From the NCBI RefSeq assembly GCF_005047355.1, contig NZ_SUMC01000054.1, forward strand, positions 1-57,028: a stretch of 57,028 bases of DNA, written 5' to 3'. Each line of letters begins with the position of its first letter. Position 1 is the first letter of the stretch. The notes under the pieces were generated by a model, which saw nothing but the letters and a program-made list of their open reading frames with translations, did not search any database and was not told where the DNA came from. Shown one piece after another: positions 15,967 to 23,569 of this stretch. The position numbers and the translations under genes were made by a program. This stretch comes from Actinacidiphila oryziradicis. GTDB lineage: Bacteria > Actinomycetota > Actinomycetes > Streptomycetales > Streptomycetaceae.

Positions 15967-17355
15967 TCACGGGGCCGTACGCGGCACTGCGAGGGCGACC
16001 CGCAGGCCGTGCGGCTGGTTGGCGTGGTACGAGATCGAGCCGCCGGCCTGGGCAAGCAGCACCCGGGCGATGGACAGCCCGAGGCCGGAGCCGTCGATGT
16101 TCTGATGGCGGGTGCTGCGCCAGAAGCGGTCGCCGATGCGGGCAAGCTCGTCGTCGGTCAGACCGGGTCCGTGGTCGGCGACCGTGACCTCGACGCTTTT
16201 GCCGCTGCCAACGGTTGAAACCCGCACGCGCTCACCCTCCGGGGTGAACTTGAGGGCGTTGTCGACGACCGCGTCCAGGGCGCTGGACAGCCCCACGGCG
16301 TCCGCCCAGCCAGTGGCGGCGGCCACTCCCTCGTAGGACAGGTCCACACCTTTCCGCTCTGCCACCGGCCGCCATGCCTCCACGCGCTCCAGCGCGATCG
16401 CGGCGATATCGGTCAGCGCCAGGTCCGCCGCGGTGTGCTCGGCCAGCGCCAGCCCCAGCAGGTCGTCAAGGACGGAGGCGAGACGCTTGCCCTCCTCCTT
16501 CACGGAACCGATCTCCTCGTTCCCGTCCGGGAGTTCCAGGCCGAGTAGTTCAATGCGGAGCAGCAGTGCGGAGAGCGGGTTGCGAAGCTGGTGGGAGGCG
16601 TCGGCGACGAAGGCGCGCTGCTGCTCCAGGACCTGCTCGACGTTGTCGGCCATCTCGTTGAAGGAGCCGGCGAGCCGGCGCAGTTCGGGCGGGCCGCCGG
16701 CCGCCGCGACGCGGGATTTCATCCGGCCCGTGGCGATGTCATGGGTGACCCGGTCCAGGACGCGGACGGGTCGCAGCACCCAGCCGGCGAGCCGGAAGGC
16801 GGCCCCCACGGCGACTGCCATGGCGGCCAGTTCGCCGGCCCCCATGACCAGCCAGCCGCGCAGGATGCGGGAGCGGAGGGCGCCGGTGGGCGAGTCGGTG
16901 AGGATGACGCCGACGACATCGCCGTCCCGGACGACCGGGGAGGCGACGGCGAGCGTGCGGCGCTGCCAGGGCCAGACCTGTTCGGGGTCGTGGCTGCGGT
17001 GGCCGTAGAGAGCTTCGCTGTAGGCGGTGTAGGCCTCGCCCTGGGTCGGGAGCTTCCACGACACTGGGGCGGCGGCCGTCGCGTGCCTGTTGCGGTCGAA
17101 GACGCCGGCCCGGATGCCGTACAGCTGCTGATAGCGGAGGAGTTCCGCGCGCAGGGTGCTCAGCCGTTCGTCCTCGGCAGCGGCGCCCGCGGAGACGTAC
17201 TGGGCGAGCGCCGCGAAGCGGGTGGTGTCGTCGATCCGGTCGACGACGACGCGCTGCTGCTGGGCGGCGGCGATGCTCGCGGCGAGCGGGAAGCCGAGGG
17301 CCAGCAGAACACCCGCCATGAGGATGATGAGCAGCGGAAGAAGACGCGAGCGCAA
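15967..17355 (-). CDS. gluK: Sensor histidine kinase, GluK-like
   Basis: 462 residues. First membrane helix at about 5-30 (LLPLLIILMAGVLLALGFPL), an extracytoplasmic sensor of about 130 residues, second helix at about 168-190, HAMP linker (VLDRVTHDIATGRMKSRVAA), HisKA with the phospho-His in RAFVADASHQLRNPLSALLL, and an ATPase domain with N box DAVVDNALKFTPEGERV, G1 VADHGPGLTDDELA and G2 GSGLGLSIARVLLAQAGG. Directly follows the response regulator gene with 13 bases between. In Streptomyces coelicolor the equivalent GluR-GluK pair beside gluABCD controls glutamate uptake; I assign the name from that synteny. The sensor ligand is not provable from sequence. Confidence 0.88.
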   Translation of the reverse strand: MRSRLLPLLIILMAGVLLALGFPLAASIAAAQQQRVVVDRIDDTTRFAALAQYVSAGAAAEDERLSTLRAELLRYQQLYGIRAGVFDRNRHATAAAPVSWKLPTQGEAYTAYSEALYGHRSHDPEQVWPWQRRTLAVASPVVRDGDVVGVILTDSPTGALRSRILRGWLVMGAGELAAMAVAVGAAFRLAGWVLRPVRVLDRVTHDIATGRMKSRVAAAGGPPELRRLAGSFNEMADNVEQVLEQQRAFVADASHQLRNPLSALLLRIELLGLELPDGNEEIGSVKEEGKRLASVLDDLLGLALAEHTAADLALTDIAAIALERVEAWRPVAERKGVDLSYEGVAAATGWADAVGLSSALDAVVDNALKFTPEGERVRVSTVGSGKSVEVTVADHGPGLTDDELARIGDRFWRSTRHQNIDGSGLGLSIARVLLAQAGGSISYHANQPHGLRVALAVPRTAP

Positions 17356-17368
17356 TGTACAGGGGCCT

Positions 17369-18091
17369 TCAGACGGCAGGGACGACGAGGCGGTAGCCGA
17401 CGCCGCGTACGGTCTCGATCAGCGCGGGAAGACGCAGCTTGGAGCGCAGGGACGCCACATGCACCTCAAGGGTGCGCCCGGTCCCCTCCCAGCTGGTGCG
17501 CCACACCTCACTGATGATCTGTTCACGGCGGAAGACCACCCCGGGCCGCTGGGCCAGCAGCGCGAGGAGGTCGAACTCCTTGCGGGTCAGCGCGACGGCT
17601 TCACCGTCCACGGTCACCCGCCGGCTGGTCAGCTCCACGGAGACCGGCCCGAGGCGGATGGCGGCGGGCTGTTGCTGCTGGAGCACCGGATCCTGGGCGG
17701 CGGGCAGCGCTGCGGCGTCCTCGGCGGTCTTACGGCGGGCGACGGCATGGATCCTGGCGAGCAGTTCCCCGATGTCGTACGGCTTGACCACGTAATCGTC
17801 GGCACCGAGGTTGAGGCCGTGGATGCGGGACCGTACGTCGGCGCGAGCGGTGACCATGATGACGGGGGTCGCGGTGCGACGCCGGATGCGGCTGCACACC
17901 TCGAAGCCGTCCTGGTCGGGCAGGCCGAGGTCGAGCAGGACGCAGCCGTAGGCCGCGCCCTGGCCGGGCAGCAGGGCGCGCAGCGCCTGCTCGCCGTTCC
18001 GGGCGTGGGTGACGGTGAACCCGTGCTTCCCGAGCACGGCGGCGAGCGCGGCGCCGACCCGTTCGTCGTCCTCCACCAGTAGCAGCCGCAT
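17369..18091 (-). CDS. gluR: OmpR/PhoB-family response regulator, GluR-like
   Basis: ATG at 18091 chosen because GGGGGGAAG precedes it and the protein then begins with the receiver strand MRLLLVEDDERVG; an earlier start at 18121 would add ten residues with no better site. 240 residues: receiver domain with acceptor Asp in LLDLGLPDQDGFEVC and the switch Lys in DDYVVKPYDIGELL; linker; winged-helix output domain (TRKEFDLLALLAQRPGVVFR, TSWEGTGRTLEVHVASLRSK). Divergent from gluA across about 250 bases that contain an inverted repeat, its probable target. Expected to activate gluABCD. Confidence 0.9.
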   Translation of the reverse strand: MRLLLVEDDERVGAALAAVLGKHGFTVTHARNGEQALRALLPGQGAAYGCVLLDLGLPDQDGFEVCSRIRRRTATPVIMVTARADVRSRIHGLNLGADDYVVKPYDIGELLARIHAVARRKTAEDAAALPAAQDPVLQQQQPAAIRLGPVSVELTSRRVTVDGEAVALTRKEFDLLALLAQRPGVVFRREQIISEVWRTSWEGTGRTLEVHVASLRSKLRLPALIETVRGVGYRLVVPAV

Positions 18092-18281
18092 CGGCTTCCC
18101 CCCCTTCACGCTCCGCGACACATCATCTCCTGGAATACAGGCCGATCACGACCGTGCACGTCAAGAAGCTTCCGGACGCTGCGGCGGACTGTTACGGAGC
18201 CGGTACGCGTCACAGAGCGCCGCACACACAGGGTATCCGGACGGTTACTCATTCGTGATGCTCAAGTTCCCCTCAGATGTG

Positions 18282-18295
18282 ATGACTTGGGTCAT
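18282..18295 (+). promoter_or_regulatory. Inverted repeat upstream of gluA, candidate operator
   Basis: ATGAC and GTCAT form a perfect five-base inverted repeat around TTGG, about 50 bases before the gluA start and within the gluR-gluA divergent region. A plausible site for GluR or another amino-acid regulator. No binding evidence. Confidence 0.4.
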
Positions 18296-18343
18296 GGCCT
18301 GTTCATAGGCTCTGATCAACCGACGAGGATGGAGCACTTGCCG

Positions 18344-19123
18344 ATGACCGCAGTCCCGGTGACCGAGGACGCCGTACCACCGGCGGGCAACCCCCTGGTC
18401 GTGCTGGAAAACGTGAACAAGCACTTCGGTGCGCTGCACGTACTCCAGGACATCGACCTCACCATCGGCCGCGGCGAGGTGGTGGTCGTGATCGGCCCGT
18501 CCGGGTCGGGCAAGTCCACGCTGTGCCGCGCGATCAACCGGCTGGAGGCCATCGATTCGGGTCGCATCGCCATCGACGGCAAGCCGCTGCCGGCCGAGGG
18601 GCGTGAACTGGCCCGGTTGCGGGCCGACGTGGGCATGGTGTTCCAGTCCTTCAATCTCTTCGCCCACAAAACCGTGCTCCAGAATGTGACGCTCGGCCAG
18701 ATCAGGGTGCGTAAGAGCGAGAAGAACGCTGCGGAGCAGCGGGCCCGTGACCTTCTCGACCGGGTGGGCGTGGGCAGTCAGGCCGACAAGTACCCGGCGC
18801 AGCTCTCGGGCGGACAGCAGCAGCGTGTGGCGATCGCGCGTGCGCTGGCGATGAATCCGAAGGTGATGCTCTTCGACGAGCCCACGTCCGCACTCGACCC
18901 CGAGATGATCAATGAGGTGCTGGAGGTCATGCGGCAGCTCGCCCAGGAGGGCATGACGATGGTCGTCGTCACGCACGAAATGGGCTTCGCCCGGTCCGCG
19001 GCCAACCGGGTCGTCTTCATGGCGGACGGGCGGATCGTGGAGCAGGCGACGCCTGAGCAGTTCTTCAGCAATCCCCGGAGCGACCGGGCGAAGGACTTCC
19101 TGTCGAAGATCCTTCACCACTGA
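18344..19123 (+). CDS. gluA: Glutamate ABC transporter ATP-binding protein GluA
   Basis: ATG at 18344 is preferred: GGATGGAG lies nine bases upstream and the alternative at 18329 overlaps that site. 259 residues. Complete ABC ATPase: Walker A GPSGSGKSTLCRAINRLE, Q-loop VFQSFNLFAHKTV, signature LSGGQQQRVAIARALAM, Walker B VMLFDEPTSALDPEM and switch His in VVVTHEMGFARS. Members of this subfamily energise polar amino-acid uptake; with gluB, gluC and gluD downstream in the same direction this is the glutamate importer. Acts at the cytoplasmic face as a dimer. Confidence 0.95.
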   Translation: MTAVPVTEDAVPPAGNPLVVLENVNKHFGALHVLQDIDLTIGRGEVVVVIGPSGSGKSTLCRAINRLEAIDSGRIAIDGKPLPAEGRELARLRADVGMVFQSFNLFAHKTVLQNVTLGQIRVRKSEKNAAEQRARDLLDRVGVGSQADKYPAQLSGGQQQRVAIARALAMNPKVMLFDEPTSALDPEMINEVLEVMRQLAQEGMTMVVVTHEMGFARSAANRVVFMADGRIVEQATPEQFFSNPRSDRAKDFLSKILHH

Positions 19124-19273
19124 CGCAGTGGCGTCCGTTTACATGCTGCCGCGCGGACCGGCTTCGTCCGCCTCTCATCGACTTCGGTCGACTCTTGATC
19201 AACCTCAGGCCTGTCCTGATCAGTCCTGACCGGCTCGATCAACAACACTGACCAACAACGAGGGATGTTCACC

Positions 19274-20197
19274 ATGCCGTTCCGCAAGACCGCCGCCGCG
19301 GCCATCGCCGTATTCGCGCTCACCACCACCGCCGCGTGCGGCAAGTCCGGCTCGCCTTCGGACGCATCGGGCGACCCGGCGGGAAACACCGCCAACAGCT
19401 CCGCGGCAGCGGCGCTGCCGACGTACACGGTGAAGACCGGCGTGAAGCTGAGCGGTTCGAAGACATGGGACCGGATCTCCAAGGCCGGCAAGATCACCAT
19501 CGGCGTGAAGGCCGACCAGCCGAACCTGGGCTACCTGGACACCACGACCAACAAGCGCTCGGGCTTCGACATCGAGATCGCCAAGATGGTCGCCGCCGAT
19601 CTCGGGTTCAGCGAGAACAAGATCGAGTTCAAGACCATCCCCTCCGACGGCCGCGAGGACGCCATCAAGGGCGGCCAGGTCGACTACTACGTCGGCACGT
19701 ACACCATCAATGACAAGCGCAAGAAGGACGTCTCCTTCGCCGGCCCGTACTTCATCGCGGGACAGGACCTGCTGGTGAAGAGCGGCAGCAGCATCAAGAG
19801 CAAGGAAAGCCTGAAGGGCAGGAAGGTCTGCTCCGCCAAGGGCTCCACCTCCATCACCCGCCTCCAGGACGGCGGCTACGGCGCGAAGATCGTCGCCTAC
19901 CAGGACTACTCGCTCTGTGTGGAGAATCTGCTCTCCGGCCAGGTCGACGCGGTGACCACCGACGACGCGATCCTCAAGGGCTACGCCGCGCAGTACCCGG
20001 GCCAGATCGAAGTACTGGGCAAGCCTTTCTCCGAGGAGCCGTACGGAGTGGGCCTGCTCAAGGGTGACACCGCCTTCCAGACCGCTGTCACCGCCGCCCT
20101 GAAGAACCACGAGGACAGCGGCGACTGGAAGAAGGCGTACGACGCCACGCTCGGCAAGTCCGGCGCCGGCGCCACCATCCCAGCCCTGGCGTCCTGA
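19274..20197 (+). CDS. gluB: Glutamate-binding lipoprotein GluB
   Basis: ATG at 19274 (nine bases after GAGGG) or 19265. About 307 residues. The N-terminus MPFRKTAAAAIAVFALTT leads to a lipobox ending at Cys (TTAACGKSG), so the mature protein is lipid-anchored outside. The binding domain carries IGVKADQPNLGYLD, GGQVDYYVGTYTIND, FAGPYFIAGQDLLVK, GRKVCSAKGSTSITRL and VDAVTTDDAILKGYAAQYP, the amino-acid-binding family 3 pattern. It delivers glutamate to GluCD. The external part of the Ser/Thr kinase at 14085 is a close paralogue. Confidence 0.95.
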   Translation: MPFRKTAAAAIAVFALTTTAACGKSGSPSDASGDPAGNTANSSAAAALPTYTVKTGVKLSGSKTWDRISKAGKITIGVKADQPNLGYLDTTTNKRSGFDIEIAKMVAADLGFSENKIEFKTIPSDGREDAIKGGQVDYYVGTYTINDKRKKDVSFAGPYFIAGQDLLVKSGSSIKSKESLKGRKVCSAKGSTSITRLQDGGYGAKIVAYQDYSLCVENLLSGQVDAVTTDDAILKGYAAQYPGQIEVLGKPFSEEPYGVGLLKGDTAFQTAVTAALKNHEDSGDWKKAYDATLGKSGAGATIPALAS

Positions 20198-20220
20198 CCC
20201 GAGACCTGACCGTGCCCGAT

Positions 20221-20248
20221 GCGCCGACGGCCGCAGAGCCGTCGGCGC
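20221..20248 (+). promoter_or_regulatory. Stable hairpin between gluB and gluC
   Basis: GCGCCGACGGC (20221-20231) and GCCGTCGGCGC (20238-20248) form an 11-base perfect stem with a six-base loop, 23 bases after the gluB stop and 19 before gluC. No T-tract. Such hairpins in transporter operons protect the binding-protein mRNA or reduce read-through so that it outnumbers the membrane subunits. Confidence 0.65.
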
Positions 20249-20267
20249 GCCGTCTCCCGGAGAAACG

Positions 20268-20915
20268 ATGAATGTACTACTGGACAACTTCGCACTGTTT
20301 CGCGAGGGGTTCTGGGGCACCGTCAAACTGACCACGCTGAGCAGCCTCGCAGCCCTGGTCCTCGGAGTGGTGATCGCCGCCTTCCGGGTCTCGCCCGTGC
20401 CTCCGCTCCGACACTTCGGCGCCACGTGGGTGCTGTTGTTCCGCAACACCCCACTCACCCTGCTGTTCTGGTTCGCCGTCCTCTGTCTGCCCCGGCTCGG
20501 GCTCGCCGGCTGGAGCTTCTTCCAGCTCGCCATTCTCGCACTGAGCACATATACGTCGGCGTTCATCTGCGAGGCCGTGCGCTCCGGCATCAACACCGTG
20601 CCGCTCGGCCAGGCCGAGGCCGCCCGCAGCATAGGCATGACCTTCATACAGACGCTGCGGCTGATCGTGCTGCCGCAGGCCACCCGGACAGCGCTGCCCA
20701 CCATCAGCAGCCTGCTGATCGCGCTCACCAGGAATTCCGCGATCGCGGGCGGCTTCAGCGTCTTCGAGCTGTTCAGCGTGCAGGCGACACTGCACGAACA
20801 GGGCTACAACGTCTTCGCGACCTTCATCTGGATCGCCGCGGCCTACATGATCCTCGCCCTGGTGATCGGCACCTTGTTCCGCGTCCTCGAGAACCGACTG
20901 GCGGTGGCCCGATGA
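20268..20915 (+). CDS. gluC: Glutamate ABC transporter permease GluC
   Basis: 215 residues, about five membrane helices. ATG follows CCGGAGAAACG. Shows the amino-acid permease layout: GTVKLTTLSSLAALVLGVVI at the first helix, RNTPLTLLFWFAVLC, and the EAA loop EAVRSGINTVPLGQAEAARS followed by GMTFIQTLRLIVLPQATRTA, which contacts GluA. Overlaps gluD by four bases (ATGA), so the two permeases are translationally coupled and presumably form a heterodimeric channel. Confidence 0.94.
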   Translation: MNVLLDNFALFREGFWGTVKLTTLSSLAALVLGVVIAAFRVSPVPPLRHFGATWVLLFRNTPLTLLFWFAVLCLPRLGLAGWSFFQLAILALSTYTSAFICEAVRSGINTVPLGQAEAARSIGMTFIQTLRLIVLPQATRTALPTISSLLIALTRNSAIAGGFSVFELFSVQATLHEQGYNVFATFIWIAAAYMILALVIGTLFRVLENRLAVAR

Positions 20916-21760
20916 GTGCGAGCGTCCTGTACGACACGCCCGGGCCGCGCGCCCGCGTCCGCAATAATGTCCTCGGAGCCGTAGCGGTCGCGGGCATCCT
21001 CGGACTGCTCTACTTCATCTGGTACCGACTGGACCAGACGGGCCAGTTTCAGTCATATTTGTGGAAGCCGTACGAGTACACCACCGTCCAACAGCGGATC
21101 GTCGACGGCATCCTCGCCACTTTGAAGGCCTTCGCGCTGGCCGCGGTCTTCTCCCTGGTGCTCGCCGCGGTGCTCGCCTCCGGCCGGCTGTCCGACCACA
21201 CGGCGGTGCGGCGGCTCGCCACCACGGTCGTGGAATTCTTCCGCGCCATGCCGCTAGTGGTCATGATCTTCGCGCTGTACGTCGGGGTGTTCACGCAGAC
21301 CCCGCTGTGGGCCCTGGTCACCGGTCTGAGTCTGTACAACGGCGCCGTGCAGTCGGAGATCTTCCGGGCCGGCATCAACTCCGTGCCGAAGGGACAGAGC
21401 GAGGCCGCCTACGCGATCGGCCTGCGCAAATCCCAGGTCATGGTCCTGGTGCTGCTCCCGCAGGCGGTGCGCGCGATGCTCCCGTCGATCATCAGCCAGC
21501 TCGTGGTGACCCTCAAGGACACCTCGCTGGGATTCCTCATCACCTACGAGGAGCTGCTCTACCAAGGCAAGCTCATCGCCCAGACCAGCCACGGCTTCCC
21601 CTACATCCCGACACTGATGATCATCGCCCCGATCTACATCGCGATGTGCCTCGCCCTCACCGCGCTGGCCCACTGGATCGAACTCCGTAGCCGCCGCAGC
21701 CCGAAGGGTGCGCCGCCGGCCGCACCGGAGGCGGCGACAGAGGTGGCAAAAGCGGAGTGA
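20912..21760 (+). CDS. gluD: Glutamate ABC transporter permease GluD
   Basis: 282 residues. Longer than GluC through an N-terminal cytoplasmic segment and an additional helix (GAVAVAGILGLLYFIWYRLD). Permease core: ILATLKAFALAAVFSLVLAA, EFFRAMPLVVMIFALYVGVF and the EAA loop FRAGINSVPKGQSEAAYAIG followed by LRKSQVMVLVLLPQAVRAML. The C-terminus is Ala/Glu-rich. Last gene of the gluABCD operon; the next gene starts 112 bases later and has an unrelated function. Confidence 0.94.
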   Translation: MSASVLYDTPGPRARVRNNVLGAVAVAGILGLLYFIWYRLDQTGQFQSYLWKPYEYTTVQQRIVDGILATLKAFALAAVFSLVLAAVLASGRLSDHTAVRRLATTVVEFFRAMPLVVMIFALYVGVFTQTPLWALVTGLSLYNGAVQSEIFRAGINSVPKGQSEAAYAIGLRKSQVMVLVLLPQAVRAMLPSIISQLVVTLKDTSLGFLITYEELLYQGKLIAQTSHGFPYIPTLMIIAPIYIAMCLALTALAHWIELRSRRSPKGAPPAAPEAATEVAKAE

Positions 21761-21872
21761 CAGGACTACCCGGCGGCCGGTGCACCGCGCCGACCAGCGG
21801 ACGTCGCTTGACGCGCGCACCCGCAGTGGGTTGCATACGCAATGTGACAGCACTACTTCCCGGGACCCACGC

Positions 21873-23504
21873 ATGGACCCGGTGATCATCGCGGGGGCGG
21901 GTCCGACCGGGCTCGCCCTCGCGCTCTCCCTGGCCCGGCAGGGCGTACCGACGGTCGTCTTCGACGAGACCGAAGCCGGACGCACCGGCGACCGGCCCGC
22001 CCGGGCCGAACGAACGGCCCTGCTGAGCCCCGGCACCGCCGAGTCGCTGGCACGGCTCGGCTGCAACACGATCCACGAGGACGGAACCACATGGACGGGA
22101 TGGCGCACGATGCGCCGCCGCCAGGAGGTCGCGAGAGCCGAATTCGGACCGGACTCCGGGACATCCCCGCTGCATATCGCTCAGCACCATGTGGAGCGGC
22201 AGCTCCACGAGGCACTGGCCACCGAGGGCCTGGCCCGGATCGTGCCGGGCACCCGCCTGGACCTGCTGGAGCAGGACGGGACCGGAGTCACCGTGCATAC
22301 CCGCGGCGCGGACGAGACCTGGTGGCGCGGTAGTTACCTCGTCGGCTGCGACGGCTCCCGGTCGACGGTCCGCAAACTGCTCAAGATCCGCTTCCCTGGC
22401 CGTACAGCCGTGGACCGGCACGCGGTCACCGCGCTCCGGGTTGAGTTGCCGAACCCCGGCGAAGCACTGCTGCACCGCGATCCGCCGGGCTCCGGGCTCG
22501 GCCCCGAGGTAATGGCCCGTCCGCTGCCGGACGGAGTGTGGCGGCTGGACTGGCTGCTGACCCCGCAGAGCGACCTGCTGACCGCCGACGCTGTCGTGGC
22601 GCGGATCCGGGGCACCCTGACAGCGTGGTGCGGCCGGGTGCCGCCGTACGAGCTGCTCGGCACGGCGGAGTACCCGGTGCACCAGCGGCTGGCGCTGCGC
22701 TGGCGCGTGGGCCGGGCGTTCCTGGCGGGGGACGCGGCGCACCTGACCGGTGCGCTGGGCGCCCAGGGTGTCGAGGAGGGCCTGCGGGACGCGGAGAATC
22801 TGTCCTGGAAACTGGGGCTGGCCTGGCACCAGGGGGCGTCGGAGACTCTGCTGGACAGCTACGAGGCAGAGCGGCGCGGCGCGGTGGGCGCACGGCTTCG
22901 GGCAACCGACCAAGTGCTGCCGCTGGCGCGGGCGAAGGGACTCTGGCCGGTGCTGCGCCGCTCAGTGCTGTCCGGGTCGCAGCGCCAGTACGCGGAGCTG
23001 CTGGCCGACAGCCACCTCGGGCGCGGGCCGATCGGCTCACCCCCGGTGTACACGCGCTCGCCCCTGGCGCTGCCGGCCCCGCGCAATGGCTCGTCGGAGG
23101 CATCACCACTCGTCGCGTCCTGTGCGACACCCCCGGGCGCGCCGGTGGTCGACGTAGAGGTGACGGCTTTGGACGGCAGCCGGGCGCGGCTGCGTGACCG
23201 GCTCGGCCGCGACCTGCTCGTCGTGCTGATCGCTCCGGGCACCGGGGTGTGGGAGAGCAGGCACTGGCTGACGGCCGGTCTGATGCCACGGCTCGCCAAG
23301 GCGGTGGCCGCTCTGCCGACACGCGCGGAACTCCTTGTCGCCGAGTCATATCCGGGCGCCACCGCGCACAGCGTGCTGCTGATCCGCCCGGACGGTCACC
23401 TGGTCACGGCGATGACCGGGTGCCGGCCGGCCGAGTTGTACTCCTACGCCGACCTGGCGCGCGGCGGCCCGCCGGCCCAGGTAGAGGACCGGGTCCCGCA
23501 CTGA
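21873..23504 (+). CDS. FAD-dependent aromatic monooxygenase
   Basis: ATG at 21873; 543 residues. Class A flavoprotein hydroxylase: FAD-binding GAGPTGLALALSLARQGVPT, the DG motif YLVGCDGSRSTVRKL and the second FAD motif RAFLAGDAAHLTGALGAQGV, followed by the helix NLSWKLGLAWHQGASETLL. The C-terminal about 110 residues (DRLGRDLLVVLIAPGTGVWE, SVLLIRPDGHLVTAMTG) form the thioredoxin-like domain usual in phenol-type hydroxylases. Substrate unknown; relatives act on polyketides, phenols or rifamycins. The gene stands alone, convergent with rny, with no other biosynthetic genes nearby. Confidence 0.88.
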   Translation: MDPVIIAGAGPTGLALALSLARQGVPTVVFDETEAGRTGDRPARAERTALLSPGTAESLARLGCNTIHEDGTTWTGWRTMRRRQEVARAEFGPDSGTSPLHIAQHHVERQLHEALATEGLARIVPGTRLDLLEQDGTGVTVHTRGADETWWRGSYLVGCDGSRSTVRKLLKIRFPGRTAVDRHAVTALRVELPNPGEALLHRDPPGSGLGPEVMARPLPDGVWRLDWLLTPQSDLLTADAVVARIRGTLTAWCGRVPPYELLGTAEYPVHQRLALRWRVGRAFLAGDAAHLTGALGAQGVEEGLRDAENLSWKLGLAWHQGASETLLDSYEAERRGAVGARLRATDQVLPLARAKGLWPVLRRSVLSGSQRQYAELLADSHLGRGPIGSPPVYTRSPLALPAPRNGSSEASPLVASCATPPGAPVVDVEVTALDGSRARLRDRLGRDLLVVLIAPGTGVWESRHWLTAGLMPRLAKAVAALPTRAELLVAESYPGATAHSVLLIRPDGHLVTAMTGCRPAELYSYADLARGGPPAQVEDRVPH

Positions 23505-23510
23505 CCCCTC

Positions 23511-23558
23511 GCCGGGCGGCCGGCGCAGGCAAAGCCACGCCACACCGGCCCGCCCGGC
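23511..23558. terminator. Bidirectional terminator between monooxygenase and rny
   Basis: GCCGGGCGGCCGG and CCGGCCCGCCCGGC form a long GC-rich stem with one bulged C. It lies between two convergent stops, seven bases after one and 12 before the other. Confidence 0.65.
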
Positions 23559-23569
23559 AAGGGCAGGGC

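Noticed and set aside
19124..19273. Regulatory element between gluA and gluB
   Set aside because: Only weak repeats (TCGAC, GATCA) and no stable structure; ordinary spacing.
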